A stretch of 64,000 bases of DNA from Desulfovibrio sp. (GTDB lineage Bacteria; Desulfobacterota; Desulfovibrionia; Desulfovibrionales; Desulfovibrionaceae), in assembly GCA_017528345.1 (NCBI GenBank), contig JAFXOX010000057.1, positions 1-64,000 of the forward strand, given 5' to 3'. The first letter of the stretch is position 1. Each line of letters begins with the position of its first letter. Positions 47,728 through 57,656 of the stretch are shown here, in pieces. The notes under the pieces are model-generated. The model had not been told where the DNA came from, made no database searches, and was given only the letters and a program-made list of their open reading frames with translations. The translations under genes were made by a program, and so were the position numbers.

Positions 47728-48267
47728 CTACTTCTTGCCGCCGGACTTACCGACCTTACGGCGGATGGTCTCTGTCACATATTTGATGCCCTTGCCCTTA
47801 TAGGGTTCGGGTTCGCGTATACGTCGGATCTTGGCAGCCATTTCGCCAACCATCACTTTGTCAGCGCCGGAAAGCGTCAGAATCTGGCCTTCAACCTTGG
47901 CTTTGATGCCATCGGGAAGATCCACAAGAACAGGATGAGAAAAGCCCACGAAAAGCTCAATCATATTGCCCTTGACCGCTACACGATAGCCCACACCAAT
48001 GACTTCAAGAGACTTCGAAAAGCCCTTGGTCACGCCTTCAACGGCATTGCTCAAAAGCGTTCTGCGCAGACCGTGCTGAGAACGCGCTTCACGGCTTTCT
48101 TCCTTGCGCGTGAGGGTCAGCTTGCCATCGGCGAGCTCATAGTTGAGAAGCGGACAAAGCGGCGTATGCAGCACACCATTGGGACCTTTGATCTCAACGG
48201 AGTCGGTCCCGATCTTGATTTCCACACCCTTGGGCAGGGAAATGGGAAGTTTTCCAATTCTAGACAT
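47728..48267 (-). CDS. rplF: 50S ribosomal protein L6
   Basis: 179-residue L6 near the factor-binding site, made of two similar domains. Start MSRIGKLPISLPKGVEI is the family form and follows AGGCGGT; an in-frame ATG three codons earlier is less likely. The C-terminal REPEPYKGKGIKY motif is intact. Confidence 0.97.
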   Translation of the reverse strand: MSRIGKLPISLPKGVEIKIGTDSVEIKGPNGVLHTPLCPLLNYELADGKLTLTRKEESREARSQHGLRRTLLSNAVEGVTKGFSKSLEVIGVGYRVAVKGNMIELFVGFSHPVLVDLPDGIKAKVEGQILTLSGADKVMVGEMAAKIRRIREPEPYKGKGIKYVTETIRRKVGKSGGKK

Positions 48268-48279
48268 CAGATACACCGC

Positions 48280-48660
48280 CTACCAGATTTCGCACAAAAG
48301 TTCGCCGCCAACGTGCTTTTCACTGGCGGTTGTACCATCCATAACGCCCTTGGATGTGGAAAGGATGCAGATGCCAAGGCCATTCTGGACCTTGGGAATC
48401 TCTGTGCTGCCCACATAAACACGGCGGCCGGGAGTGCTGATTCTCTTCAAACCGCTGATCACAGGACGACCATGATCGTATTTCAGGGTAATGGTGATCG
48501 TTGCATCATCCACGGACATGTCTTCCACATAGCCCTCGTCTTTAAGGATGCGACCAAGATCGACCTTCATCCGGCTCTTGGGGATTTTGACATCCCGGTG
48601 CAGAGCGGAATGGGCATTACGAATGCGTGTGAGCATATCCGCTATGGGATCGGTCAACAT
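48280..48660 (-). CDS. rpsH: 30S ribosomal protein S8
   Basis: 126-residue S8. It starts MLTDPIADMLTRIRNA and ends with the RNA-binding STSKGVMDGTTASEKHVGGELLCEIW region. In enterobacteria S8 represses the spc operon; no S8-target mimic was sought here. AGGAG lies 7 nt upstream. Confidence 0.97.
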   Translation of the reverse strand: MLTDPIADMLTRIRNAHSALHRDVKIPKSRMKVDLGRILKDEGYVEDMSVDDATITITLKYDHGRPVISGLKRISTPGRRVYVGSTEIPKVQNGLGICILSTSKGVMDGTTASEKHVGGELLCEIW

Positions 48661-48746
48661 GAAAAGCTCCTGTGTTTTGGGTGCGGGGTTAGCTGCCCGA
48701 TGCAGCCACTTCCCGCAGCTGCAGAGTCAAGCTCTGCAGATACGAA

Positions 48747-48932
48747 CTACCAGCTGCTTTTGCGCACGCCTGGCAGTTCGCCGCGCAAAGCCATATTGCG
48801 GAAGCAGATACGGCACAGACCGAACTGCCGCATATAGGCATGCGGACGCCCGCAAATGGGGCAGCGATTATAGGCTCTGGTGCTAAACTTAGCCTTACGT
48901 CTTGCTTTGACTTCAAGAGCGGTACGCGACAT
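48747..48932 (-). CDS. rpsN: 30S ribosomal protein S14, zinc type
   Basis: 61-residue short S14 with all four zinc ligands (Cys24, Cys27, Cys40, Cys43) in RCPICGRPH and [14 protein letters not shown] lies 8 nt upstream. The 86-bp gap to rpsH is one of the largest within this operon but shows nothing definite. Confidence 0.97.
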   Translation of the reverse strand: MSRTALEVKARRKAKFSTRAYNRCPICGRPHAYMRQFGLCRICFRNMALRGELPGVRKSSW

Positions 48933-48941
48933 AAGCTACTC

Positions 48942-49481
48942 CTATTTGCGGAAAGGCATTCCCAGCTGATCCAGCAGGAATTTGCCTTCCTTGTCGGTCT
49001 TGGCTGAGGTGACAATGGTGATATTCATACCCTTGGGATTTTCCACACGATCCACTTCCAACTCGGGGAAAATGGTATGTTCCTTAATGCCAAGAGTAAA
49101 ATTGCCACGGCCGTCAAAACCACGGTCAGGAATGCCACGGAAGTCACGGACACGGGGCAGAGCAAAATTCATCAGCTTGTCAAGGAAGTCCCACATGCGA
49201 TCCTTGCGCAGGGTCACGCGGCAGCCAATGGGCATACCTTCACGCACCTTGAATGCAGCAATGGATTTGTGGGCGCGCGTCACCACGGCCTTCTGGCCTG
49301 CGATGGCCGAAAGTTCGGCAACGGCTTCTTCCACAGCTTTATTGTTCTCCTTGAGGGCACCCAGTCCGATGTTCAGAGAGATTTTCTCAATGCCGGGGAG
49401 CTGCATGGGCGAAGTATAATTGAACTCCTTCTGCAGGACCGGCGCGACTTTCTCTCTATAGATCTTTTCAAGGCGTGTCAT
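48942..49481 (-). CDS. rplE: 50S ribosomal protein L5
   Basis: 179-residue L5, which binds 5S rRNA and contacts P-site tRNA. Segments [35 protein letters not shown] and the [22 protein letters not shown] loop (in parts) are conserved. AAGGTG precedes the ATG; rpsN follows after 9 bases. Confidence 0.98.
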   Translation of the reverse strand: MTRLEKIYREKVAPVLQKEFNYTSPMQLPGIEKISLNIGLGALKENNKAVEEAVAELSAIAGQKAVVTRAHKSIAAFKVREGMPIGCRVTLRKDRMWDFLDKLMNFALPRVRDFRGIPDRGFDGRGNFTLGIKEHTIFPELEVDRVENPKGMNITIVTSAKTDKEGKFLLDQLGMPFRK

Positions 49482-49490
49482 CGTTTCACC

Positions 49491-49823
49491 TTATTCCATA
49501 ACTTCGTTGCATTTTTTGCAGAAACGGACCTTGCGCTTTTTGCCGTCCGCTTCCACATATTTATAGCCTACGCGGGTGGCCTTGCCGCACGCAGAACATA
49601 CGACCATGACATTGGATACGGCAATGGGCATTTCTTTCTCGAAGATGCCGCCGGGCTGATTGGTGTAGGGATTGGCACGGGTATGGCGCTTAGCGAGATT
49701 GGCTTTTTCGACAATCACAGCGTCCTTTTTCTTCAGGATGCGCAGGACCTTGCCGATCTTGCCCACATCTTTGCCCGCAATGACCATGACCTTGTCGTCC
49801 TTACGGATACGAAATGCTTTCAT
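49491..49823 (-). CDS. rplX: 50S ribosomal protein L24
   Basis: 110-residue L24 with the KOW motif [19 protein letters not shown] at the start. The C-terminal part has two Cys pairs (VCSACGK and FCKKCNE) that could bind zinc. AAAGG lies just before the ATG. Confidence 0.97.
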   Translation of the reverse strand: MKAFRIRKDDKVMVIAGKDVGKIGKVLRILKKKDAVIVEKANLAKRHTRANPYTNQPGGIFEKEMPIAVSNVMVVCSACGKATRVGYKYVEADGKKRKVRFCKKCNEVME

Positions 49824-49834
49824 CCTTTTCTCTC

Positions 49835-50203
49835 CTACAGAACTTCAGGCGCCAGAGAAATGATCTTCATGAAATTCTGGGCCCTGAGTTCGCGGGCCAC
49901 AGGTCCGAAGATACGGGTCCCTACGGGTTCGCCCTGACCGGTCAAAAGCACGGCAGCATTGCCGTCAAACTTAATATAGCTGCCATCCATCCGACGCACT
50001 TCTTTGGCCGTGCGCACAATGACGGCCTTCATCACATCGCCTTTTTTCACCTTGCTGTGAGGCATGGCGTCCTTAACGGAGACAACGATGATGTCACCCA
50101 CCGAGGCATAGCGGCGGTGCGATCCGCCCAAAACCTTGATGCAGGCGACAAGCTTAGCACCGGAATTATCTGCAACCTGCAGTGTGGATTCTACCTGGAT
50201 CAT
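49835..50203 (-). CDS. rplN: 50S ribosomal protein L14
   Basis: 122-residue L14 at the subunit interface. It begins [17 protein letters not shown], has the conserved [21 protein letters not shown] and ends [10 protein letters not shown]. It follows rpsQ by 8 bases, with ATAGG upstream. Confidence 0.98.
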   Translation of the reverse strand: MIQVESTLQVADNSGAKLVACIKVLGGSHRRYASVGDIIVVSVKDAMPHSKVKKGDVMKAVIVRTAKEVRRMDGSYIKFDGNAAVLLTGQGEPVGTRIFGPVARELRAQNFMKIISLAPEVL

Positions 50204-50211
50204 GGATATAC

Positions 50212-50475
50212 CTATATAGCCTTTTCTAGTATGGAGACCAGATGCCAGCGTTTATTGCGCGACATGGGGCGGTACTCCATGATTTTGACTTTATCGCCAA
50301 TACCGCACTCATTGTTGGGATCATGAGCCGTGAACTTGCTGCGGCGCCTGACATACTTCTTAAGCAGAGGATGTTTGACGAGCGTTTCAACACGAACAAC
50401 AATGGTCTTGTCGTTCTTGTCACTGATCACAAAACCGGTCAGCACTCTGCCCTTTTTCTTTGCTAATGCTTCCAT
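50212..50475 (-). CDS. rpsQ: 30S ribosomal protein S17
   Basis: 87-residue S17, an early 30S assembly protein with an OB fold. It has [17 protein letters not shown] and [17 protein letters not shown]. The start lies 1 base after the rpmC stop, implying coupled translation. Confidence 0.97.
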   Translation of the reverse strand: MEALAKKKGRVLTGFVISDKNDKTIVVRVETLVKHPLLKKYVRRRSKFTAHDPNNECGIGDKVKIMEYRPMSRNKRWHLVSILEKAI

Positions 50476-50476
50476 A

Positions 50477-50704
50477 TTAGGCCCTCTGCTGCTTTTCAGT
50501 CAAAATGGTTTGAATGCGGGCGATCTGACGGCGTCTGGTCTTCAAAAGGCTCGTTTTCTCAAGACGCGCTGTGGCAATCTCCATACGGTCCTTAACCAGA
50601 GCGTCACGCTCCTCACGCAGTTTGCTGTTCAAATCTTCAACAGAGAGATCCCTGAGTTCCTTAGCAGAGGGAAAGGTTGCTTTTTGCTTATCATTCGTAG
50701 CCAT
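50477..50704 (-). CDS. rpmC: 50S ribosomal protein L29
   Basis: 75-residue L29 near the peptide exit tunnel. It is helical, with [20 protein letters not shown] and the end [19 protein letters not shown] 10-residue polar lead ([10 protein letters not shown]) precedes the usual start. The ATG overlaps the rplP stop by one base. Confidence 0.96.
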   Translation of the reverse strand: MATNDKQKATFPSAKELRDLSVEDLNSKLREERDALVKDRMEIATARLEKTSLLKTRRRQIARIQTILTEKQQRA

Positions 50705-51117
50705 TAGACGCCCTCCTTCTGCACAATAATGGTTTTAATGGGCAGCTTGTGGGCAGCGAGTCTCAAGGCTTCACGAGCCAAATCGAATTCGACACCGCGG
50801 ATTTCGTAGAGAATGCGTCCAGGCTTGACTGGAGCAGCCCAGCCCACCGGCGCACCTTTACCGGAGCCCTGACGGGTTTCCAGAGGCTTGGCAGTCACGG
50901 GGCGGTCGGGGAAAATCCGGATCCAGACCTTACCGCCACGGCGGATATGGCGCATCATGGCAATACGGGCGGCCTCAATTTGCTCGCTGGAAAGCTGTCC
51001 GTGCTGAATCGCCTTAAGGCCGATATCACCAAAGGCAAGCGTCGCTCCGCGAGTGGCCAGTCCACGTAAACGGCCTTTCTGCCATTTACGAAATTTCACT
51101 TTTTTTGGCGCAAGCAT
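50704..51117 (-). CDS. rplP: 50S ribosomal protein L16
   Basis: 137-residue L16, which positions the acceptor arm of A-site tRNA. It starts [16 protein letters not shown] and has [20 protein letters not shown]. Both ends overlap neighbours by one base (rpsC upstream, rpmC downstream), a tightly coupled trio. Confidence 0.98.
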   Translation of the reverse strand: MLAPKKVKFRKWQKGRLRGLATRGATLAFGDIGLKAIQHGQLSSEQIEAARIAMMRHIRRGGKVWIRIFPDRPVTAKPLETRQGSGKGAPVGWAAPVKPGRILYEIRGVEFDLAREALRLAAHKLPIKTIIVQKEGV

Positions 51118-51758
51118 TATTGTCCAACCTCATTATCCAGGATTTCACCCTTGTAGATCCAGACCTTGATGCCGATGGCCCCGTAGGTGGTGCGGGCTTC
51201 GGCAAAACCGTAGTCAATGTCGGCACGCAGGGTCTGCAGCGGCACACGGCCGTCACGGTACCATTCGGTGCGCGCAATTTCGGCTCCAGCCAAACGGCCG
51301 GCGCAGGTCACTTTAATGCCCTCGCCGCCGCTCTTGCGAGCCAGAGAAACCGTGCGCTTCATGGCGCGGCGGAAAGCAACACGACGTTCAAGCTGCTGAG
51401 CAATATTCTCGGCCACAAGCTGAGCTTCCACTTCAGGGCGACGGATCTCGTTGACCTCAATGGAGAACTCGCGTTTAAACTTGTTGAGAAGATCCTGACG
51501 TAGTTTCTCGATTTCAATGCCCTTACGGCCAATCACAATGCCAGGACGGGCTGTGGACAGAATCAGACGCACCTTGCCGCCGGCCCGCTCGATTTCGATG
51601 CGAGAAAGGCCTGCCTGAAAGAGGCGCTTCTTAACATAGGCGCGGATCTTGCTGTCCTCATAGACAAAGGCCGGGTATTCCTTGTCGCTGAACCAACGCG
51701 ACTGCCAGTTTTTATTGTACCCGAGCCTGAACCCAAACGGATGTACTTTCTGACCCAT
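51117..51758 (-). CDS. rpsC: 30S ribosomal protein S3
   Basis: 213-residue S3 of the mRNA entry site. The KH domain has [17 protein letters not shown], and the C-terminal domain has [20 protein letters not shown]. The start [18 protein letters not shown] is typical. It overlaps rplP by one base and follows rplV by 3 bases. Confidence 0.98.
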   Translation of the reverse strand: MGQKVHPFGFRLGYNKNWQSRWFSDKEYPAFVYEDSKIRAYVKKRLFQAGLSRIEIERAGGKVRLILSTARPGIVIGRKGIEIEKLRQDLLNKFKREFSIEVNEIRRPEVEAQLVAENIAQQLERRVAFRRAMKRTVSLARKSGGEGIKVTCAGRLAGAEIARTEWYRDGRVPLQTLRADIDYGFAEARTTYGAIGIKVWIYKGEILDNEVGQ

Positions 51759-51761
51759 AGC

Positions 51762-52094
51762 CTAATCCTGCCCTTGTGCGAGTATTACGGTGACGTGGCT
51801 GGTGCGTTTGTGAATCTTCGTAGCCCTGCCCTGAGCGCGGGGCATGAAGCGCTTCCACGCGGGGCCTTCATTGACCACAACTTCCTTAACGATGAGGGTG
51901 TCGGCGTCAATGCCGTCATTTTGCGTGGCATTGGCAAAGGCACTCTTCAAAACTTTGTAAATCACCCCGGCCGGCTTATTGGGGGTGAATTTGAGCACGT
52001 TCATAGCGTTTTCCACACCCAGACCGATGACATTCTGCGCAACAAGCCGGGTCTTGCGGGGGGAGACACGCTGAAACTTCGCTACTGCTTTCAT
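51762..52094 (-). CDS. rplV: 50S ribosomal protein L22
   Basis: 110-residue L22, whose hairpin lines the exit tunnel (PRAQGRATKIHKRTSHVTVIL). The N-terminal KFQRVSPRKTRLVAQNVIG is conserved. TAGGG precedes the ATG. Confidence 0.98.
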   Translation of the reverse strand: MKAVAKFQRVSPRKTRLVAQNVIGLGVENAMNVLKFTPNKPAGVIYKVLKSAFANATQNDGIDADTLIVKEVVVNEGPAWKRFMPRAQGRATKIHKRTSHVTVILAQGQD

Positions 52095-52103
52095 ATCCCT
52101 ACC

Positions 52104-52388
52104 CTACTTTTTGCCTGCTTTCGCCTTGGAGTCAGCTGAATGTCCATGGAAGGTGCGGGTCGGCGAAAATTCGCCAAGCTTGTGGCCAACCATGTTCTCT
52201 GTCACAAAAACAGGAATAAATTTCTTGCCGTTGTGCACTGCAAAGGTGAGTCCGACCATTTCCGGTAGAATTGTCGAACGGCGCGACCAGGTCTTCAGGA
52301 CGCGGCGGTCACCATTGGCAACAGCATTATCCACTTTCTTCATCAGGTGTCCGTCGACAAAGGGACCCTTTTTCAATGATCTTGGCAT
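52104..52388 (-). CDS. rpsS: 30S ribosomal protein S19
   Basis: 94-residue S19 of the 30S head. It has [19 protein letters not shown] and [21 protein letters not shown], both diagnostic. AGGAG lies 6 nt upstream, after rplB. Confidence 0.98.
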   Translation of the reverse strand: MPRSLKKGPFVDGHLMKKVDNAVANGDRRVLKTWSRRSTILPEMVGLTFAVHNGKKFIPVFVTENMVGHKLGEFSPTRTFHGHSADSKAKAGKK

Positions 52389-52397
52389 CGCCTACTC

Positions 52398-53246
52398 CTA
52401 CTTCTGACCGCTGCGTTTGATGATCATGCGCGTTGACGCTTTATTGGGATCACGCGTCTTATAACCCTTGGCCGGCATACCCCACGGTGACACAGGGTGT
52501 CTACCACCGGAGCTTCGACCTTCACCACCGCCCAGAGGATGGTCAATGGGGTTCATGGCCACGCCGCGGACCTTGGGACGACGACCAAGCCAGCGGTTTC
52601 TTCCGGCCTTGCCAAGAGAAACTGTCTCATGCTGCACATTGCCCACCTGGCCCACTGTGGCCATGCAGGTGGCAAGCACTCGGCGCACTTCACCGGAAGG
52701 CAGGCGCAACAATGCCAGCTTGCCTTCTTTAGCCACCAGCTGGGCATAGGAACCGGCCGAGCGGCAGAGCTGACCGCCCTTGCCTGGAAAGAGCTCGATA
52801 TTGTGAAGCACGGTACCCACGGGAATCTTGGAGAGCTGCAGGGCATTGCCGGGCTTGATGTCTGCGGTGACTCCGCTTCTGGTATCCACACCGCTCATCA
52901 CCGTATCGCCCTGTTTCAGTCCCACAGGAGCCAAGATATAACGTTTTTCACCGTCAACATAGTGCAGCAGGGCAATGCGAGCTGTCCTATTAGGATCGTA
53001 TTCAATATGCGCCACTTTGGCGGGAATTCCCTGCTTGTCGCGCTTAAAGTCAATGATTCGATACAGACGTTTGACGCCACCGCCACGCCTGCGGCTCGTG
53101 ACGCGGCCAAGATTGTTACGTCCGGCCTTCTTGGGAAGACCCACAGTCAGGGACTTCTCTGGGACTGCGCGGGTGATCTCCTCAAAATCGGAGACCGTCT
53201 GAAAACGCCGTCCGGCAGACGTTGGTTTCAATTTACGCACACCCAT
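52398..53246 (-). CDS. rplB: 50S ribosomal protein L2
   Basis: 282-residue L2, close to the peptidyl-transferase centre. The conserved loop [14 protein letters not shown] is intact. N-terminal [19 protein letters not shown] is typical. It starts 2 bases after the rplW stop, with GAGGG upstream. Confidence 0.99.
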   Translation of the reverse strand: MGVRKLKPTSAGRRFQTVSDFEEITRAVPEKSLTVGLPKKAGRNNLGRVTSRRRGGGVKRLYRIIDFKRDKQGIPAKVAHIEYDPNRTARIALLHYVDGEKRYILAPVGLKQGDTVMSGVDTRSGVTADIKPGNALQLSKIPVGTVLHNIELFPGKGGQLCRSAGSYAQLVAKEGKLALLRLPSGEVRRVLATCMATVGQVGNVQHETVSLGKAGRNRWLGRRPKVRGVAMNPIDHPLGGGEGRSSGGRHPVSPWGMPAKGYKTRDPNKASTRMIIKRSGQK

Positions 53247-53248
53247 GA

Positions 53249-53539
53249 CTACACTCCCTCAAAGAAGTCGATTTTTTCGCCTGCGGCAAGTTTCACATAA
53301 GCCTTTTTCCAGCCGGACTTACGGCCTACCACACGGCCCTGACGCCTACGGTCACTGGGGCGTTTGCAGACAACATTGACGCCTTCGACCTTGACATCAA
53401 AAAATTTTTCCACTGCCTGCTTGATCTGCACTTTATTGGCATCAGGATGCACCATGAAAGCCACACGGTTACTGCCCTCAAGCAGTTCCGTGACCTTCTC
53501 GGAGATCAGCGGCTTGATGATCACGTAGCTTATGTCCAT
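53249..53539 (-). CDS. rplW: 50S ribosomal protein L23
   Basis: 96-residue L23, the tunnel-exit docking site for SRP and trigger factor. It has [20 protein letters not shown] and the [21 protein letters not shown] extension in parts. The start lies 1 base after the rplD stop, with GGAGG inside the rplD end and no hairpin between. Confidence 0.97.
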   Translation of the reverse strand: MDISYVIIKPLISEKVTELLEGSNRVAFMVHPDANKVQIKQAVEKFFDVKVEGVNVVCKRPSDRRRQGRVVGRKSGWKKAYVKLAAGEKIDFFEGV

Positions 53540-53540
53540 C

Positions 53541-54173
53541 CTAGGCCTCCTTGCCGGTGAAGCGCTGTGTCACTGGCGCAACAGATCCTTCAAGAAGGAC
53601 AAGCTGCTTGTGTGCAAGCACATCCAAAACATTAAGCTGATCCACGGTGAGCAGTTTGACACCGGGAATATTCCGGCTGCTGCGATCAAGATCGGCGTTG
53701 TCTTCAGGCAGAACAATCAGGGCGCGGGTCAGTCCAAGATCCTGCATAACCTTGGCAAAATGCTTGGTCTTGACCTCGGGAAGCGTAATCCCTTTGAGAA
53801 CCATGAGATTCTCATCAGCCAGGCGGCTTGAAAGCGCCATACGCAGAGCCAGAGCGCGGACCTTACGGTTGACTTTGAAGCTGTAGTCACGCGGCTGGGG
53901 CCCAAAAATGATGGCACCGCCCCGCCAGACAGGAGACCTGTTGGAACCGGAGCGAGCGCGGCCTGTGCCCTTTTGCTTCCAGGGTTTGACGCCGCCGCCG
54001 GAGACATGGGCGCGTGTTTTGGCAGCATGGGTGCCGGCACGACGAGCGGCCTGCTGGGCACGCACGACGAAGTGAAGAATTTCTGGCTTCACCTCGACCT
54101 CAAAGACTTCAGGAGCCAGCGTAATCTCGCCGCTTTCCTGTTTATTCTGATCATATACTTTTACGGTAGCCAT
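53541..54173 (-). CDS. rplD: 50S ribosomal protein L4
   Basis: 210-residue L4, with the tunnel loop THAAKTRAHVSGGGVKPWKQKGTGRARSGS seen in parts. In E. coli L4 represses the S10 operon through its leader; whether it acts on the long leader here is unknown. It lies 21 bases after rplC. Confidence 0.98.
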   Translation of the reverse strand: MATVKVYDQNKQESGEITLAPEVFEVEVKPEILHFVVRAQQAARRAGTHAAKTRAHVSGGGVKPWKQKGTGRARSGSNRSPVWRGGAIIFGPQPRDYSFKVNRKVRALALRMALSSRLADENLMVLKGITLPEVKTKHFAKVMQDLGLTRALIVLPEDNADLDRSSRNIPGVKLLTVDQLNVLDVLAHKQLVLLEGSVAPVTQRFTGKEA

Positions 54174-54194
54174 CTTTTCACCTATTGCCTTTGC

Positions 54195-54824
54195 CTACTG
54201 CTTACGGACAAACACAAGGCCATTCTTGGGGCCAGGCACAGACCCTCTGACCAGAATAACATTGTCTTCAGGACGTACACCCACGATGAGCAGGCCTTCC
54301 TCGGTCACGGTTTCATTGCCCCAGTGACCGGCCATTTTGCGGCCCTTGAAGACATGCCCGGGGAAGGTATTATTACCGACAGAACCGTTGTTCCGATGCA
54401 CTTTTTCGCAGCCGTGGGTATCCTTGGAACCGGCAAAGTTCCAACGGCGCATGCGGCCTTGAAAGCCTTTACCGATGCTCTTGCCGGTCACCTTGATGAC
54501 CTCACCGGCAGAAAACATGGCCACTGTCAGCTCTTCTCCGGCTTTCTGCTCAGGAGCAGCTGTCAGACGAATTTCCCGCGTGTGGCGGAAAAGTCCGGTG
54601 CCGGCCTTCTTGAAATGCCCCTGCATGGGCTTGCTGACATGTTTTTCCTTGGCCGCTTCATAGCCGATCTGCAAGGCATTGTACCCGTCGGTTGCTTCTG
54701 TCTTGACCTGAGTTACGGGGCAGGGACCCGCCTCAATGACCGTGACCGCCACAGCCGCGCCGTCTCCGGCAAAGATACGGGTCATGCCAAGTTTGCGACC
54801 CAAAATTCCCATTTTTTCAGCCAT
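54195..54824 (-). CDS. rplC: 50S ribosomal protein L3
   Basis: 209-residue L3. The start [19 protein letters not shown] at 54824 has TGAGGAC just upstream; the ribosome site overlaps the rpsJ stop. The central loop [20 protein letters not shown] near the peptidyl-transferase centre is conserved, though it carries KDTHGCEK where many L3 proteins have a QAGHQ-like sequence nearby. Confidence 0.96.
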   Translation of the reverse strand: MAEKMGILGRKLGMTRIFAGDGAAVAVTVIEAGPCPVTQVKTEATDGYNALQIGYEAAKEKHVSKPMQGHFKKAGTGLFRHTREIRLTAAPEQKAGEELTVAMFSAGEVIKVTGKSIGKGFQGRMRRWNFAGSKDTHGCEKVHRNNGSVGNNTFPGHVFKGRKMAGHWGNETVTEEGLLIVGVRPEDNVILVRGSVPGPKNGLVFVRKQ

Positions 54825-54835
54825 GACTGTCCTCA

Positions 54836-55153
54836 CTAAAGCTTGATTTCAACATCCACGCCGGCCGGCAAGGAAAGCTTGCCCAGGGCATCTACGGTCT
54901 GCTGCGTGGGTTCAAGGATATCCATCAGGCGTTTATGAATACGCATTTCAAACTGCTCGCGTGACTTCTTGTTCACGTGCACAGAACGCTGGATGGTGTA
55001 CTTGTGAATATTGGTCGGCAGAGGAATGGGCCCTGCCACACCTGCCCCGGTATTGCGCGCAGTATCTACGATTTCACCGACAGCCTTATCAAGGATACGG
55101 TAATCATAGGCCCTGAGTTTAATGCGAATGCGATCGCTGCCTACTGTTGTCAT
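54836..55153 (-). CDS. rpsJ: 30S ribosomal protein S10
   Basis: 105-residue S10, also the NusB partner in antitermination (nusB is at 8347-8820). The start at 55153 ([19 protein letters not shown]) has CGGAG 9 nt upstream; a longer open frame reaches 55546 but is leader sequence. It is the first gene of the operon, behind a leader of about 475 nt. Confidence 0.98.
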   Translation of the reverse strand: MTTVGSDRIRIKLRAYDYRILDKAVGEIVDTARNTGAGVAGPIPLPTNIHKYTIQRSVHVNKKSREQFEMRIHKRLMDILEPTQQTVDALGKLSLPAGVDVEIKL

Positions 55154-55630
55154 TGTGCCTACTCCGTTTGCAAAAAAAATCCCATCTGGCCATGAATAAG
55201 GCCATAGGTGGCCAGTCAGTCCCGACGGGTTGGGCTGACTTGATGACTGCGTTGCATCTAAAAGATTTGGCTGCACAAACGTGCATAAGATCTGCGGGCA
55301 GAAATTCGGAGGGTCCGGACTTGCCAAAAAGATCCAAAGCACTGCGGCAGGCCCAGACAGAACCATCGCTGATGGATGGCTGTGATGGTCTCGCAGAGTC
55401 ACCAAACTATGAGGGCAATCCCCAACCTTACAGCCCAGGGCATGGGTTTGACCCCATGGGATACCTTCGCGGGCTGGAACGGCTCGACAATTCCGGCATC
55501 TGGTAACGCCTGCGAATGTCAATCCCGGAAATTCTTCCGGGCGCAATAGGACAGACTCAATCTGTCCTTCCCTGCCGTCCAGGGAAATGCAGAAAATACG
55601 GGGCAGTTGCCCTTAAGCTTTTCTGCGCAG
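55154..55630 (-). promoter_or_regulatory. long leader of the S10-spc-alpha operon
   Basis: About 475 nt between the predicted transcription start and rpsJ, with no supported gene (an in-frame extension of rpsJ lacks a ribosome site). Several stems are visible on the minus strand: GGACAGA/TCTGTCC near 55549-55567, CCGGAA/TTCCGG near 55525-55540 and GTCAG/CTGAC near 55215-55240. The 3' end has a terminator-like hairpin. The size and structure suggest autoregulation; the ligand is unknown. Confidence 0.5.
55172..55215 (-). terminator. attenuator-like hairpin just before rpsJ
   Basis: On the minus strand CTGGCCA (55215-55209) pairs with TGGCCAG (55192-55186), followed six bases later by eight T (55179-55172). 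GGCC also occurs within the loop, so alternative pairings exist. The rpsJ start is only 18 bases further on. It could terminate transcription conditionally. Confidence 0.5.
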
Positions 55631-55633
55631 GCT

Positions 55634-55663
55634 TGTATAAGCCCGTTGTGGTATGCTTGTCAA
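55634..55663 (-). promoter_or_regulatory. consensus promoter of the S10 operon
   Basis: On the minus strand TTGACA (55663-55658), 18 bases, then TATACA (55639-55634). It begins 6 bases beyond the ftsY stop. The match is near perfect and is the obvious driver of the 29-gene cluster. Confidence 0.75.
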
Positions 55664-55668
55664 GAACA

Positions 55669-57645
55669 TTACGCAGATTCTGTTGTTTTTCCCACGCCGC
55701 CAACCAAGGCATCGGCAAAATCTTTACCACTAAAGGGTCGTAGATCCTCAAGTTTCTCGCCAAGACCGATGAAGGAAAACGGCAGCTTGTACTGCAAGGC
55801 AAGGGCTATGGCAAAGCCCCCTTTGGCCGTACCGTCCAGCTTGGTCAAAATTAACTCATCCACGCCGCTGGCCTCTTTAAAGAGCTTGACCTGAGAGAGT
55901 GCATTCTGTCCAGTTGTGGCATCAATGACCAGGACCGTACGGTGAGGCGAGCCAGGATGCTTTTTGCCGATGACGTTTCGGATCTTGCTCAGTTCCTCCA
56001 TAAGATTGGTCTTGGTTTGGAGGCGGCCTGCGGTGTCGATAAAGAGCAGGTCCACGCCCTGCTGCATGGCAAGATCAAGGGCTTCATAGGCCACAGAGGC
56101 CGGGTCGGAACCCTGCTGCTTGGCGTGAAAAAGTGCGCCTGCCCTTTCTGCCCAGACCTTAAGCTGCTCAATGGCTGCGGCTCTGAAGGTATCGGCTGCG
56201 CAGATCATGACCTTGCGCCCACGCAGGCGTTCCCTGTGCGCCAGCTTGCCAATGGTTGTCGTCTTGCCTACGCCGTTGACGCCAACCATAAGCACAACCT
56301 CCGGTGCTGTGTAGGCGGTGATGTGGGCCGGAATGTGGAAGATTTCCTCAAGCTCCTCTCTGAGCAAAAGGCCAATCTGCTCGACGTCCTTTACTCCCTG
56401 TCTCTGTGCCCGGCGCCTGAGACGCTCCACAAGCTCCAAACTGGCCTCGTAGCCAAGATCAGCCGTGATAAAAATTTCCTCAAGATGTTCATAAAAAGCG
56501 TCATCAAGAGACCCATGGCTGGCAAGCAGACTGTTCAGTTTGCGCTGCAGCTGCTCCCTGGTTTTGGAAAGGCCCTCGTGAATTTTGACAAGGAGTCGGT
56601 TGCGCTCGTCCTCCTCGTCTTCAAGTTCCAGGGCAAGAGCAAGCCTGTATTGGAGCTCGGAGCGAAATTCCTCAAGATAGGTATATTCCATCTCCTCAAG
56701 CCAGGCGGCGAAGTCCCCCACAAAGTGTTCAATTTCTTCCTCAGGCGCCTCCAAGGAGCGCAAAAGAAAGCGGAGACGATCATTTAGCAGATCGCCAGCT
56801 TCCTCAACACCCTCAAGGACAATGCCAAGCCATACCGAAAGCTTGGGTTCTGCCTCTCGCAGACGCACCACAAGCTTTTCTTCCTCAGGACTGCGCGCCC
56901 TGGCCTGGCTTGTCTCTTCCACAGGTTGCGGAGTTGTCTCTGCCTCTGCGCTGGTCAGGTTTTGAGAGCTTTGGCTTGCAGTCTTTGCTTGAGCATCCCC
57001 TCTCTCAGGCACCTCCTGCTCAAACTCGAGCTCTGCGTTTACCGTCTTTTGTGCCTCTTGAACTTCAGGCAATGGCTCAACCGAGACTTTTTCACATTCC
57101 TGCGCTTCGCTTCTTGCTTCAGGGAGATTCTTCTCCTTTGGCGTTTCCGCCTCCTGACACAAATCGTCTTCTTGCGCAAACGACTGCTCTGTCTGCAGGG
57201 TCTTCTGAGCAAGCGGATTTACTTCCTGGGAGACAACAAATTCGCTTTCTCCTGCCTGCTCATCCTCAGACACATACATCTGTGCGGCTTCCTGCGCAGT
57301 CACGGAAATGACATGCGTCTCCTCGAAAGTCTCCTGGTGAAAATCCGACCTTTGTGTTGCAAACTCGAGCTTTTCTTCTTCCCGGATTTCTTCAGAAACC
57401 GGGAAGGCAGGCTTGCCGAGTTCTGAAACAGGTTCTGAACGCTCTTCAGGTATCTCTTCTGTCTGCTCTGTGCTTCTGCCATCTTCTGGCACAGACTGAA
57501 GGATCGCATCTACCGGTTGCTTTTCCGTCTTTTCCGAAGTCTCGGATTCGGTTGCGGGTGCGCTATCAAGCAGGCTTTCTCGTTGCTTTGTTTCTTCCTC
57601 GGCCTGCGAACCAAATAATTTTTTGAGACGTGAAAAAAAGCCCAT
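55669..57645 (-). CDS. ftsY: signal recognition particle receptor FtsY
   Basis: Membrane-associated GTPase that docks SRP-bound ribosomes at SecYEG. The C-terminal NG domain (about 360-658) has G1 GVNGVGKTTTIGKLA, DTAGRLQTKTNL and TKLDGTAKGG. The first about 350 residues are an acidic, Glu/Gln/Ser-rich A domain, starting with a possible membrane-targeting helix (MGFFSRLKKLFG). At 658 residues it is longer than most FtsY proteins. It is the last gene of murJ-(unknown)-ftsY; the S10 promoter begins right after it. Confidence 0.95.
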   Translation of the reverse strand: MGFFSRLKKLFGSQAEEETKQRESLLDSAPATESETSEKTEKQPVDAILQSVPEDGRSTEQTEEIPEERSEPVSELGKPAFPVSEEIREEEKLEFATQRSDFHQETFEETHVISVTAQEAAQMYVSEDEQAGESEFVVSQEVNPLAQKTLQTEQSFAQEDDLCQEAETPKEKNLPEARSEAQECEKVSVEPLPEVQEAQKTVNAELEFEQEVPERGDAQAKTASQSSQNLTSAEAETTPQPVEETSQARARSPEEEKLVVRLREAEPKLSVWLGIVLEGVEEAGDLLNDRLRFLLRSLEAPEEEIEHFVGDFAAWLEEMEYTYLEEFRSELQYRLALALELEDEEDERNRLLVKIHEGLSKTREQLQRKLNSLLASHGSLDDAFYEHLEEIFITADLGYEASLELVERLRRRAQRQGVKDVEQIGLLLREELEEIFHIPAHITAYTAPEVVLMVGVNGVGKTTTIGKLAHRERLRGRKVMICAADTFRAAAIEQLKVWAERAGALFHAKQQGSDPASVAYEALDLAMQQGVDLLFIDTAGRLQTKTNLMEELSKIRNVIGKKHPGSPHRTVLVIDATTGQNALSQVKLFKEASGVDELILTKLDGTAKGGFAIALALQYKLPFSFIGLGEKLEDLRPFSGKDFADALVGGVGKTTESA

Positions 57646-57656
57646 GGCGTTCCCCC

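Noticed and set aside
54836..55546. Long N-terminal extension of rpsJ
   Set aside because: Standard S10 begins at 55153 with a Shine-Dalgarno sequence; the extension overlaps the leader hairpins and resembles no protein.
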